A DNA stretch of 64,000 nt from a candidate division TM6 bacterium GW2011_GWF2_43_87. GTDB lineage: Bacteria > Babelota > Babeliae > Babelales > Babelaceae. Below, piece after piece: positions 55,421-63,593 of this stretch. Location: the NCBI GenBank assembly GCA_001000065.1, contig LCGZ01000002.1, forward strand, positions 62,001 to 126,000. Direction: 5' to 3'. How positions within the stretch are numbered: position 1 is the stretch's first letter; the number at the start of each line of letters is the position of its first letter. Below the pieces are notes generated by a model. That model made no database searches. It was not told the origin of the DNA and saw nothing but the letters and a program-made list of their open reading frames with translations. A program made the position numbers and the translations under genes.

Positions 55421-56734
55421 ATGATTATAAATACAGTGACGGATTATTTATGGGGCTGGCCAATGCCAGTATTCCTATCTATTGCAGGGTTAATCATAAC
55501 GTTTGCATTTAGATTCGTTCAAATTAGATACTTCTTTACATCGTGGCGGTATGTGTTGTCGCCCAAAGGTTCCGCTCAGGGTGAAGAAATTTCTCCCATA
55601 CAGGCTTTTTTAAGTACTCTAAGCTCGACATTGGGGAATGGGAGCTTGGTTGGCATGGCGGTTGCCATGTATGCTGGTGGACCGGGGGGCGCTATTTGGC
55701 TCATGATTTTTGGTCTTTTTGCTATGCCTATTCGTTTTGCGGAAGTGCTTGCAAGCTCAATTTTTACGACAAAAACAGAGCATGGTATGCGTGGTGGACC
55801 TATGGTTTATTTGGCAAAAGTTCCAGGCGGGTCTGCTTTAACCTACCTGTACGCCTTCACTTGCCTCCTCTTTACCTTTGTGGGTTCGGGGCTCATGCAA
55901 TGCAATTCTATGACGGGTGGACTCACGGCGTTGACAGGCGTTGATGCACGTATAATTGCCGTAATTATGTTGATATTTGTAGTCTACATATTGCTCGGTG
56001 GTTCCAAGCGCATAGTAAGATTCTCTGAGGTTATTGCACCACTAAAGGTTCTACTCTTTATATTGGCAACCGGTTCTGTGATCGTTATGTTTTTACCCAA
56101 TCTCTTTAGTGCACTAAAATTGATGGTTGACGGAGCTTTTTCTAGCCAGGCATTAGTTGGTGGACTTGCGGGTCATATGATGCAGAATGCTATTCGTTTT
56201 ACCGTTCCTAATTTTTTCAATGCAACTGAAGCGGGGCTTGGAACGGCCAGTGTGCTTTTTGGTGCTACAGGTGGGAAGAATCCAAAAGAAAGCAGCATAA
56301 TGTCTATGGCGCTTGTCTTTACAACTCAGGTAATCTGCTTTTTCATGTTCCTAGCTTTTACTATGTCAGGTACCTGGAACTCAGGTTTGCAGCAAACACC
56401 ATTGGTAATGGCAACCTATGCAACCGTCTTCGGTTCGCTTGGTGAGATTATAGCCAATATCTTATCGATTCTTTTTGGGGTTGGGGTGTTGGTTGGATAT
56501 GCATTTGTAGGGCGTGAATGTTGGCTCTTCTTGACGCGTGGTCGTTGGGAATGGATTTTCATGGTCATTTATAGTTTAATGGCCCCATTGGGAGCGTTGA
56601 GCGATGTCTCATTTGTCTGGTCTATGGTGCGAACTATGAATGCAGCTCTTCTTATTTTGAATGTTTATGGGCTACTCTACTTACTACCCGTAATGAGAAA
56701 ATGGTGGAAAAATGCAGAAAAAAAACCTGCTTAA
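55421..56734 (+). CDS. Alanine/glycine:cation symporter (AGCS family)
   Basis: This 437-residue inner-membrane transporter has about 11 transmembrane segments. Family motifs are FLSTLSSTLGNGSLVGMAVAMYAGGPGG, RFAEVLAS, TEHGMRGGPMVYL and ATEAGLGTASVLFGATG. AGCS proteins take up alanine or glycine with Na+ or H+. That fits a bacterium relying on host amino acids. It overlaps murE by 23 nt, so peptidoglycan precursor synthesis and alanine/glycine uptake are transcriptionally linked. Confidence 0.9.
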   Translation: MIINTVTDYLWGWPMPVFLSIAGLIITFAFRFVQIRYFFTSWRYVLSPKGSAQGEEISPIQAFLSTLSSTLGNGSLVGMAVAMYAGGPGGAIWLMIFGLFAMPIRFAEVLASSIFTTKTEHGMRGGPMVYLAKVPGGSALTYLYAFTCLLFTFVGSGLMQCNSMTGGLTALTGVDARIIAVIMLIFVVYILLGGSKRIVRFSEVIAPLKVLLFILATGSVIVMFLPNLFSALKLMVDGAFSSQALVGGLAGHMMQNAIRFTVPNFFNATEAGLGTASVLFGATGGKNPKESSIMSMALVFTTQVICFFMFLAFTMSGTWNSGLQQTPLVMATYATVFGSLGEIIANILSILFGVGVLVGYAFVGRECWLFLTRGRWEWIFMVIYSLMAPLGALSDVSFVWSMVRTMNAALLILNVYGLLYLLPVMRKWWKNAEKKPA

Positions 56735-58076
56735 TACATTTCCCGTTGCTTGTCACACTGATGCGATTGAGCCCGGTGGAACCTTTGTAGCCATAAAGGG
56801 CATGCAAAAAGATGGTGTTGATTTTATTCCTCAGGCTCTCGAAAAGGGGGCCTGCACCATTGTGGTGGGAACCAATGCGGTTTTACCTGCTAATGTGGAA
56901 AAGCTAATAGCTAGTCACGGGGCTGCGCTAGTTCGCGTTAGCGAGCCGCGACGGGCGTTGGCGGAATTGAGTGCCAAGGCCTCTGGCAACCCTGCATCAC
57001 GGCTTAAATTTATTGCAATAACGGGAACCAAAGGAAAGTCAACAACTACCTTTTTAGTAGAACATCTTCTGAGAACGGCAGGGTTGAAAACGGCTCTTTT
57101 GAGTACGGTTAAGAATAAAATCTGTGGGGTCGATTATCCTACTACCTTAACTACGCAGCTGCCTGACTATTTACACGCGTTTTTTGCGCAGTGCGTTGAA
57201 AAAGGCGTTGAATGGGTAGTAATGGAAGTTGCAGCCCAGGCTTTTTCTCTGCATCGGGTCTATGGACTTTTTTTTGAGGCGGGAATTTATACGAATTTTA
57301 GTCGTGAGCATGGCGAGTTTTATGCGACGCAAGAGGATTATTTTGCGGCGAAAAAACAGCTTTTGTCGCAGTTAAAGCCGATGGCGCCGTTGTTGTTAAA
57401 TCGAGACGATAAAAATGTAGCTGCATTGGGTGCGTTGTACGAGCCGGTGTTTTATTTTGACAGTAATCACTCATACATCTGTCCGCAGCTGGTTGGACGG
57501 TTTAATGCCTATAATATTGCGGCAGCAGCGGCTTTGGTTAGGGCGCTAGGTCTGCCTAGCTTGAATGAAGAGATACTCCAACAGGGCTTTTTAACTTTTC
57601 CTGGTGTGCCCGGTCGTTTGGATCGGTATATGTTACCTAATGGGGCGGTGGCCTTTATTGACTATGCGCATAATCCTGCGTCCTATACGGCGGTGTTAAC
57701 TGAACTTCGTTCTATGACTGACAATTTGATTGTGATGTTTGGTGCAGGAGGAGACCGTGATCCTGCGCGACGTCCTTTAATGGGTGATATAGCAGCATCG
57801 CTTGCAGATAGGGTAGTGTTAACATCGGATAATCCTCGATCAGAAGACCCTGCCGTTATTACTAATCAAATTTTAACAGGGGTTAAGTCGGTGGATCGGC
57901 ATAAGGTGGTGGTTGAATTGGACCGTGAAAAGGCAATTCATCGGGCTTATGCCCACTCGCGACCAGGGTCGATTATTGCGCTTCTTGGCAAAGGGCCCGA
58001 TGAGTACCAATTGGTTAAAGGCGTTAAAACGCGCTTTAGTGAGCGCGAGATTTTGATGTCGTTGAGATCGTTATGA
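56712..58076 (+). CDS. murE: UDP-N-acetylmuramoyl-L-alanyl-D-glutamate--2,6-diaminopimelate ligase
   Basis: This 454-residue Mur ligase adds the third amino acid to the peptidoglycan peptide in the cytoplasm. The ATP loop ITGTKGKSTTT lies at 103-113, VMEVAAQAFSLHRV covers the conserved Glu/Ser-His segment, and AFIDYAHNPASY and MFGAGGDRDPARRPLMG are Mur-ligase motifs. DNPR at residues 373-376 indicates meso-diaminopimelate specificity. The N-terminus is somewhat short for MurE (usually about 490), but the motifs are all present. A 36-bp fragment similar to 57780-57815 recurs at 59669-59704. Confidence 0.92.
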   Translation: MQKKNLLNTFPVACHTDAIEPGGTFVAIKGMQKDGVDFIPQALEKGACTIVVGTNAVLPANVEKLIASHGAALVRVSEPRRALAELSAKASGNPASRLKFIAITGTKGKSTTTFLVEHLLRTAGLKTALLSTVKNKICGVDYPTTLTTQLPDYLHAFFAQCVEKGVEWVVMEVAAQAFSLHRVYGLFFEAGIYTNFSREHGEFYATQEDYFAAKKQLLSQLKPMAPLLLNRDDKNVAALGALYEPVFYFDSNHSYICPQLVGRFNAYNIAAAAALVRALGLPSLNEEILQQGFLTFPGVPGRLDRYMLPNGAVAFIDYAHNPASYTAVLTELRSMTDNLIVMFGAGGDRDPARRPLMGDIAASLADRVVLTSDNPRSEDPAVITNQILTGVKSVDRHKVVVELDREKAIHRAYAHSRPGSIIALLGKGPDEYQLVKGVKTRFSEREILMSLRSL

Positions 58077-58079
58077 TTT

Positions 58080-59327
58080 TTATTTCTTTAATTGCGCTTC
58101 TTTTAAAAGTTTAACAATGTCTAGATAGCCTTTCTTTGAAGCAATATGCAGCGCAGTTTTCCCAACAATATCTTGTAGATCGAGGTTAGCGCCTTTGGTG
58201 ATTAAAAGTTTAACAATGTCTAGATAGTCTTTCTCTAAAGCGAGATGCAGCGCAGTTTTCCCAACAATATCTTGTAGATCGAGGTTAGCGCCTTTGGTGA
58301 TTAAAAGTTTAACAATATCTAGATAGCCTTTCTCTAAAGCAATATACAGAGCGGTTCTCTTACCTTTACCACATTGTAAATTGAGGTTAGCACCCTTGTT
58401 GATTAAAAGTTCGACAATGTCTAGATAGTCTTTCTCTAAAGCAATATACAGAGCGGTTTTCTTATCTTTACCATATTGTAGATTGAGATTGGCACCGTTT
58501 TTGATTAGAAGTTTAGCGATGTCCCGATAATTGCCTTTTAAAGCAATATACAGAGCGGTTTTCTTACCATATCGTAGATTAAGATTGGCGCCCTTATTAA
58601 TTAGAAGTTCGACGATGTCTAGATAGCCTTTCTCTAAAGCAATATACAAAGCGGTTTCACCATCTTTAGTTGTTTGATTGAGATTAGCGCCCTTATTGAT
58701 TAAAAGTTTGGCGACGTCTAGATAGCCTCTCTTTAGAGCAATATGCAGAGCGGTTCCACCATCTTCAGTTGTTAAATCAAAATTAGCACCTTTATTGATT
58801 AGAAGTTTGACGACGTCTAAAAAATTATTATCTGAAGCAATATGCAGAGCAGTTTCACCAACACTATTTTGCGCATTGAGATTAACGCCCTTCTCAATTA
58901 GAAGTTTAGCGATGTCTTGATAATTGTATTTTAAAGCAATCTGCAGAGCGGTTTCATCATAACTATTTTGCACATTGAGATTGGCGCCCTTATTAATTAG
59001 AAGTTCGGCGATGTCTAGATAGTCTTCCTCTAAAGCAATATACAGAGCGGTTTCACCATAGAGATTTTGCACATTGGGATTAGCGCCGTTGTTGATTAGA
59101 TACTTAGCGAGATCTTTAAAGTTTTTGTTTAATGCAATAATTAAGAATTCTTCATTAGTTTTTTTTAGTTTTTCAATTTCTTTAGGATTTTTTTTAAATA
59201 AATTTTCGAGTGCTTTAATGTCGTTCTTTTTAACGAGTTTTTTGATTTCGCCTGATTGCGATAGCGCAGTGCTGAATGAAAAAAGAGCTGCAAAAGTGAT
59301 AAGATATGATTTACTTGATTTAAACAT
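58080..59327 (-). CDS. Secreted ankyrin-repeat protein with near-identical repeats
   Basis: This 415-residue protein has a signal peptide (YLITFAALFSFSTALS) followed by about eleven 33-residue ankyrin repeats that fill it from residue 75 to the C-terminus. The repeat core reads GKTALHIALEKDYLDIVKLL followed by a GANL loop. Neighbouring units are nearly identical in DNA, a sign of recent repeat expansion. A duplicated Shine-Dalgarno segment precedes the ATG. A promoter TTGACA-N17-TATCTT lies upstream. It ends 4 nt from the convergent murE stop. Confidence 0.85.
   Translation of the reverse strand: MFKSSKSYLITFAALFSFSTALSQSGEIKKLVKKNDIKALENLFKKNPKEIEKLKKTNEEFLIIALNKNFKDLAKYLINNGANPNVQNLYGETALYIALEEDYLDIAELLINKGANLNVQNSYDETALQIALKYNYQDIAKLLIEKGVNLNAQNSVGETALHIASDNNFLDVVKLLINKGANFDLTTEDGGTALHIALKRGYLDVAKLLINKGANLNQTTKDGETALYIALEKGYLDIVELLINKGANLNLRYGKKTALYIALKGNYRDIAKLLIKNGANLNLQYGKDKKTALYIALEKDYLDIVELLINKGANLNLQCGKGKRTALYIALEKGYLDIVKLLITKGANLDLQDIVGKTALHLALEKDYLDIVKLLITKGANLDLQDIVGKTALHIASKKGYLDIVKLLKEAQLKK
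58146..58316 (-). repeat. 99-bp tandem DNA repeats within ankyrin gene
   Basis: A 72-bp block (58146-58217) recurs without change at 58245-58316, offset by 99 bp, i.e. one ankyrin repeat. Further diverged 99-bp units continue through the gene. Confidence 0.85.
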
Positions 59328-59328
59328 A

Positions 59329-59352
59329 ATACTATTCCTTATACTATTCCTT
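59329..59352 (-). promoter_or_regulatory. Tandem-duplicated Shine-Dalgarno segment
   Basis: The minus strand reads AAGGAATAGTAT twice in a row just upstream of the ATG at 59327. The nearer copy is correctly spaced as ribosome site, while the second is 12 nt farther away. Confidence 0.6.
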
Positions 59353-59396
59353 CTTTTCCTTCTTTATATTTTAAGATTAACTTTCATCTTATACTC

Positions 59397-59425
59397 AAGA
59401 TATCATAAAATTCCCTTTTTGTCAA
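59397..59425 (-). promoter_or_regulatory. Sigma70-type promoter for ankyrin gene
   Basis: On the minus strand, TTGACA (59425-59420), a 17-nt spacer, then TATCTT (59402-59397), about 70 nt before the ATG at 59327. Confidence 0.5.
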
Positions 59426-59484
59426 TTTTTTTATTTCCAATATTTATATTTACAAAATTTTTTCAAATCTAGATTAAAAAGTTC

Positions 59485-59669
59485 TAGTATGAAGTGCAAC
59501 ACCCTTAGGTGTATAGTATTAAAGACAAAAGAAACACACACACAAAGAGGTGTTGAAGTATATGAAATATACACACTTAAATATGGAAAAAAGAATGGAA
59601 ATTGGCAACTGTTTGCGACAGCATTTTAGCATGAGAGATATCGCTGAAATGATTGGAAGGAGCGTATAA
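59485..59669 (+). mobile_element. Truncated IS30-family element (5' end)
   Basis: The short reading frame 59562-59669 encodes the N-terminus of an IS30-type transposase (MKYTHLNMEKRMEIGNCLRQ, then RDIAEMIGRSV), including the helix-turn-helix start, then stops at TAA before the DDE domain. Upstream, GAAGTGCAACACCC near 59491 resembles an IS30-family terminal repeat (from memory). Nothing of the rest of the element follows, so this is a deletion remnant. Confidence 0.75.
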
Positions 59670-59704
59670 TGGGTGGTATAGCAACATCGCTTGCAGATAG
59701 GGTA
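59669..59704 (+). pseudogene. 36-bp murE-derived fragment
   Basis: These 36 bp match murE 57780-57815 with two mismatches and in the same reading frame (MGGIATSLADRV against MGDIAASLADRV). The fragment directly abuts the truncated transposase reading frame, sharing the last base of its stop codon. Confidence 0.75.
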
Positions 59705-59753
59705 ATTCGGAAAAAGCGCCTAGCAAATGGTTTCTAAGATTGAGCTAAAAAAA

Positions 59754-60265
59754 CTTCTTCTTCAATCCCTCCTACCTTTAAAACCTAAAAAAAATCCCCC
59801 ATGGAACAGGTGGTATTCATACGCTCCTTTTTAAACAACATATTCTCCCAACACGCAGAACAAATGACTAATTCAATCAATTCAGCAACGCTAACCGATG
59901 AGAAAAAGCGCTGGCTCCTAAAAATCAATACCCCGCTAGAACAACACGAAAAGCTAGTCCTCATCTCGCTGGTCCAAAAGTTCATTAATCTTCTTTATAT
60001 CGGTCAAGATAAGTTTTGCTCGGACCTTTTTATCCTTAAAAAAAATGTACTGGGCTTTAACGACAAGGAGCTTGCATTATGTGCAAAGCTGTTCACCGAC
60101 AAGTCGCCACTCATTAACCTACTTGCACAATACAACCAAAACTGGTTATCAAAAGACCGCATGCTAAACTATTTTTTCAAAAACCTAAAAAATATCGTTC
60201 CTGAACCTATGGGAAAAAAGACGAAGAAACAACGACCTTATAAAGACATAAATATCTTCTTCTAA
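59754..60265 (+). pseudogene. Truncated, frameshifted copy of the 60481 gene
   Basis: The downstream 154 codons (from the ATG at 59801) match the C-terminal half of the next gene, ending in the same PEPMGKKTKKQRPYKDINIF. Just upstream, in another frame, 59754-59798 encodes LLLQSLLPLK, matching LLISLLPLK of the intact copy, so a frameshift lies near the A/C runs at 59787-59800. The signal peptide and ankyrin part are missing. It is therefore a decayed duplicate broken near the IS30/murE scar, though the short frame could still be expressed. Confidence 0.75.
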
Positions 60266-60363
60266 AGCTAAAAAAATCCTAAATAATAGCTTCTTACGGC
60301 CCCTTTACACAAAGTTTATGTTGAGGGATAGTTCTTTGTTAAAAATTTTCAAATAAGATTTTA

Positions 60364-60392
60364 TAGACAATTATTAAAATGTGCTATAGAAT
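60364..60392 (+). promoter_or_regulatory. Possible promoter of 60481 gene
   Basis: TAGACA (60364-60369), a 17-nt spacer, then TAGAAT (60387-60392), about 90 nt before the ATG. Confidence 0.4.
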
Positions 60393-60480
60393 ATTTATAT
60401 CGGCATTTAAATACATTCATGTAAAAATAATAATCACGCCTCATTATGAGGCAACTCTTAAAAAAGAAGGAATACAATTC

Positions 60481-61314
60481 ATGTTTAAACTAACTAAAAC
60501 TATGCTAAGCCTCGCACTCCTCACTATGGGTGGAATACACACGTGCAGCAATGCAACCTCTGTTATACTTACAGACAAGCTTTTACTCGCCTGTTTTAAT
60601 CAACAATGGAATGAAGCAAAAAACCTAATTGCACAGCCAAGCACCAATCTTAACGGAGAAGATGGCCTAACGCCCCTTTGGCTCACATGCATCTTCTACG
60701 CTCCAGAGATATGCAAGCTACTTATTGAAAAAGACGTAAACTTATTTACCCAAGTTAACGCTCAAGAAACGCCTTGGGATCAACTTTCAAAAAACGCCTC
60801 TTTTTCAGGAGAAAATAATCGCGCCGACCTTCTTATCTCCTTACTCCCACTCAAAAATGACAACAATGCGGCTTCTGTCTTTTTGGAAAATGTAGTAACC
60901 ACATTTACAAAAAATATGACCAATACGATCGATTCAGCAACTCTAACCCCAGTACAAAAAAAGGTGCTCCTAGAAATGAAGTCCCCGTTAACACAACCAG
61001 AAAAAGTAGTCCTCATTTCTATCATCCAGAAGTTCATCAAACTCCTTTACACAACTCAAAAGTCATTCTTAGAAGATGTGTCCATCGCTCACAAAAACAC
61101 ACTGGGCTTTAACGATAAAGAACTTGCGCTATGTGCAAAACTATTCACCAACAAGTCGCCACTCCTCAACCTGCTTGCACAATATAACCAAGCCTGGTCA
61201 CAAAGCGAAAAATACTTCTTCAAAAACATAAAAAACATCGTTCCTGAACCTATGGGAAAAAAGACGAAAAAACAACGTCCTTATAAAGACATAAACATCT
61301 TCTTCCAAAGCTAA
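60481..61314 (+). CDS. Exported protein with short ankyrin-like region
   Basis: This protein of about 277 residues starts at the ATG at 60481 (MFKLTKTMLSLALLTMGGIHTCSNA), 9 nt after AAGAAGGAA; a start at 60379 adds an unlikely leader. Ankyrin-like units cover about residues 30-95 (GLTPLWLTCIFYAPEICKLLIE). The C-terminal half has a conserved helical domain (TNKSPLLNLLAQYN) and a very basic end (KKTKKQRPYKDINIFF). The pseudogene upstream is a decayed copy of that half. The next ankyrin gene follows beyond a hairpin. Confidence 0.7.
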   Translation: MFKLTKTMLSLALLTMGGIHTCSNATSVILTDKLLLACFNQQWNEAKNLIAQPSTNLNGEDGLTPLWLTCIFYAPEICKLLIEKDVNLFTQVNAQETPWDQLSKNASFSGENNRADLLISLLPLKNDNNAASVFLENVVTTFTKNMTNTIDSATLTPVQKKVLLEMKSPLTQPEKVVLISIIQKFIKLLYTTQKSFLEDVSIAHKNTLGFNDKELALCAKLFTNKSPLLNLLAQYNQAWSQSEKYFFKNIKNIVPEPMGKKTKKQRPYKDINIFFQS

Positions 61315-61340
61315 AATAAAATCCTAAACGATAGATTCTT

Positions 61341-61377
61341 ATTATCCCCTAATGCAAAGTTTGTGTTAGGGGATAAT
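61341..61377 (+). terminator. 12-bp hairpin between exported-protein genes
   Basis: ATTATCCCCTAA (61341-61352) pairs perfectly with TTAGGGGATAAT (61366-61377), with a 13-nt loop. A degenerate copy of the same segment follows the pseudogene, so the terminator was duplicated along with the gene. Confidence 0.55.
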
Positions 61378-61411
61378 GATTGAAACAGAATTATTACAAA
61401 GGTTAACTACC

Positions 61412-62596
61412 ATGACTAATAAACGTATTATTTTATACCTCTCCCTCTATGCAACACTTGCAGGAATAAGTATACAAGCAAGCAACTCATCCCATTCACA
61501 GCAAACCACATCCCTATTTAACGCCGCTCGAAATGGCGAGCTTAAAACCGTGAAAAAGCTTATTCAAAAAAACGGAAAAATAAACAAAAAAAAGATAAAC
61601 AAAAAAGATGAGTGCGAAAGAACTCCTCTTTACCTTGCCTGCTTGGGGGGCCATATAGAAATTGTTGAAACTCTACTCAAGGCAGGAGCACTCCCCAATA
61701 AAAACAACTCCCCTACCCTCTCCTTCGTTAACACCCTTATTGAAAAAACTCTTGGGATCTATGAAGAAAAACCGCCCTATTACAACCGCTCAACACCTCT
61801 TTGCGCCGCATGCTATCAAAGCTCCTTAGAAATGGTAAAACTCCTTACTCAAGCTCATGTTAATGCCAACGAAATGGAATGTGATTGCAATCAAAAACCA
61901 TGGAAAGCGCCACTTCACATTGCGTGCGCGACGGGCAAGAAATATGATCTTCTCATTGTCAAAGAGCTGATCAATGCTGGAGCAAACCTCAATATAAAAA
62001 ATCATTTTGGCAACACACCACTACACATCGCGTACAACGGTTTTAACAATGGCGATAGCTCAGATCAAGAGCATTTTTTAAAAATCATCCTTACTCTTAT
62101 TCAAGCAGGAGCCAACCCATCCCAAAAAAATGATCTGTGTAATATCGCACTCCCTCTCCATGGTCAGTACGCTCTAACAACAGCTATAATTCCCTTTAAA
62201 CAGAACACAACCAACAAGATTAACTGCCTAAAGATGGTTGAACCATTACTGTTTGCACTGCTCCAAAAAAAATCAACCATCAAAACTCCAAAGAGTCTAA
62301 TTAAGCAATATCTCATCCTCATCCCTGCTTTTAAGAGAGCGATCAAGCAATTTGAAGGCAAAAAGATCCACTCCAGACTCTTTATAACACCCGCCATGGA
62401 AAAACTTTTTGACAAATTTTCGCTTGAATTACAAGCTACTGATAACCAGATTGCAAAAGATACTCGCTATTTTTACAATAACATGAGGCAGCACGTCAAA
62501 CTTCTTAAAAAAAGATGCACCAAAAAACAAGAATTTACCGATCTAAAAATATCGTTCAATAACCACTCACCCGTTATTCTTGACGAGTTAAGCTAA
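61412..62596 (+). CDS. Secreted ankyrin-repeat protein
   Basis: This protein of about 394 residues starts at the ATG at 61412 (MTNKRIILYLSLYATLAGISIQA) after AAAGG. Ankyrin repeats run from about residue 30 to 240: RTPLYLACLGGHIEIVETLL, STPLCAACYQSSLEMVKLL and APLHIACATGKKYDLLIVKEL, then GNTPLHIAYNG. One repeat contains an insertion with a Cys-x-Cys (MECDCNQKPWK). The C-terminal 150 residues are helical and basic. It is likely exported. Confidence 0.8.
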   Translation: MTNKRIILYLSLYATLAGISIQASNSSHSQQTTSLFNAARNGELKTVKKLIQKNGKINKKKINKKDECERTPLYLACLGGHIEIVETLLKAGALPNKNNSPTLSFVNTLIEKTLGIYEEKPPYYNRSTPLCAACYQSSLEMVKLLTQAHVNANEMECDCNQKPWKAPLHIACATGKKYDLLIVKELINAGANLNIKNHFGNTPLHIAYNGFNNGDSSDQEHFLKIILTLIQAGANPSQKNDLCNIALPLHGQYALTTAIIPFKQNTTNKINCLKMVEPLLFALLQKKSTIKTPKSLIKQYLILIPAFKRAIKQFEGKKIHSRLFITPAMEKLFDKFSLELQATDNQIAKDTRYFYNNMRQHVKLLKKRCTKKQEFTDLKISFNNHSPVILDELS

Positions 62597-62646
62597 CACC
62601 CACGAGTTATCCTCATATAAAGTTAGCCCCTGACAAACCCGATAGA

Positions 62647-62695
62647 ACCGGTTCAAAAGTCTAAACATTCAGGCTCTCGAACCGGTCACTCTTTT
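62647..62695. terminator. Hairpin between convergent genes
   Basis: ACCGGTTC (62647-62654) can pair with GAACCGGT (62679-62686), followed by CACTCTTTTT. The left arm is also part of a self-complementary GAACCGGTTC, so an alternative fold exists. Confidence 0.45.
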
Positions 62696-62697
62696 TA

Positions 62698-63402
62698 TTA
62701 ACGCGAACTCAAACCACAACGATACAAAAATGTTCCTGAAAGAACAGACATAGGATACGAAACCAAGCCCCACAAACCCACTGATCCCACGGGAAACTGT
62801 ACTATGGCTAACAGCGCAACCGCAGGCAATAATACCGCCATCTTACCCTTAGTTAGCGCCCTACTTGCACCAAGAGCCTCCATTGCAGAGCACTGGCGAT
62901 CAACCATAATTTGTCGATAAAATCCCAAACGAATCGCAATAATGATACCGGGAATCACGAAGAAACAAAGCCCTAAAAGCACAGAAAAAGTATACAGTAA
63001 CATTGCTGCCAAGTGACTCCATGCAAGCGCAGGATGCGCAAATACTCTCCCAAATGAAGGATTCTTGCCGGCGTACAAATCCTGTGCAATTTGGACCGCC
63101 CCCATTCGCACAACACCCCCAAAAAGCTCACAAAAGAGAGCTATCAAACTCGCTATAACAACAAACGTTGTAGAAGAGAGGTAGGTATCCCATGGCTGAG
63201 GAACACAAAAAAAACTACTCCCTACCAAACTCTGTCCAACCGTGCGAACAACAAAGGCCACCACAAACGCTACACCAAGAAGCTCAAAAATAATAAGCAC
63301 CATGTTCAGCATAAGTACCCCAACCCATATACCAAACTGATCAATAGTTTGCTTTATCGCAAACATAAGCATGGCACTGGGACGATATTCTTGTGTATTC
63401 AT
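62698..63402 (-). CDS. Multipass inner-membrane protein (DUF975/YciC-like)
   Basis: This 234-residue protein has about five transmembrane segments. The motif FFVIPGIIIAIRLGFYRQIMVDRQ, followed by SAMEALGASRALTKGK, is typical of the large DUF975/YciC/GPDP-membrane-domain group, whose roles are mostly unknown. The ATG at 63402 has no strong ribosome site. It is convergent with the ankyrin gene upstream. Confidence 0.7.
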   Translation of the reverse strand: MNTQEYRPSAMLMFAIKQTIDQFGIWVGVLMLNMVLIIFELLGVAFVVAFVVRTVGQSLVGSSFFCVPQPWDTYLSSTTFVVIASLIALFCELFGGVVRMGAVQIAQDLYAGKNPSFGRVFAHPALAWSHLAAMLLYTFSVLLGLCFFVIPGIIIAIRLGFYRQIMVDRQCSAMEALGASRALTKGKMAVLLPAVALLAIVQFPVGSVGLWGLVSYPMSVLSGTFLYRCGLSSR

Positions 63403-63508
63403 TGCAAAACTCCCAACAACTTAAAAAGATTTTCAACATATAGCTCAGTAGCATACTACAAAGCCCTATAAGATTGTCAAAAAAGACCTTGTATAAAATA
63501 TTTCAAAT

Positions 63509-63537
63509 TTGACTTTTGTGTCTTAATTGGCTATAGT
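63509..63537 (+). promoter_or_regulatory. Sigma70-type promoter for terminal gene
   Basis: TTGACT (63509-63514), a 17-nt spacer, then TATAGT (63532-63537), about 56 nt before the ATG at 63594. Confidence 0.65.
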
Positions 63538-63593
63538 AAAAACAAACAAGAAAAACAATGTTATTTTTTAATTTAAAATTCAGAAAACTTATT

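Noticed and set aside
58080-59100. Regular 99-bp repeats considered as a CRISPR-like or satellite array
   Set aside because: The repeats are contiguous without unique spacers and encode in-frame ankyrin units.
59801-60265. 154-codon frame as an independent small gene
   Set aside because: The matching upstream part of the paralog is found in another frame just before it, and the signal peptide is absent, so a decayed duplicate is the better reading.
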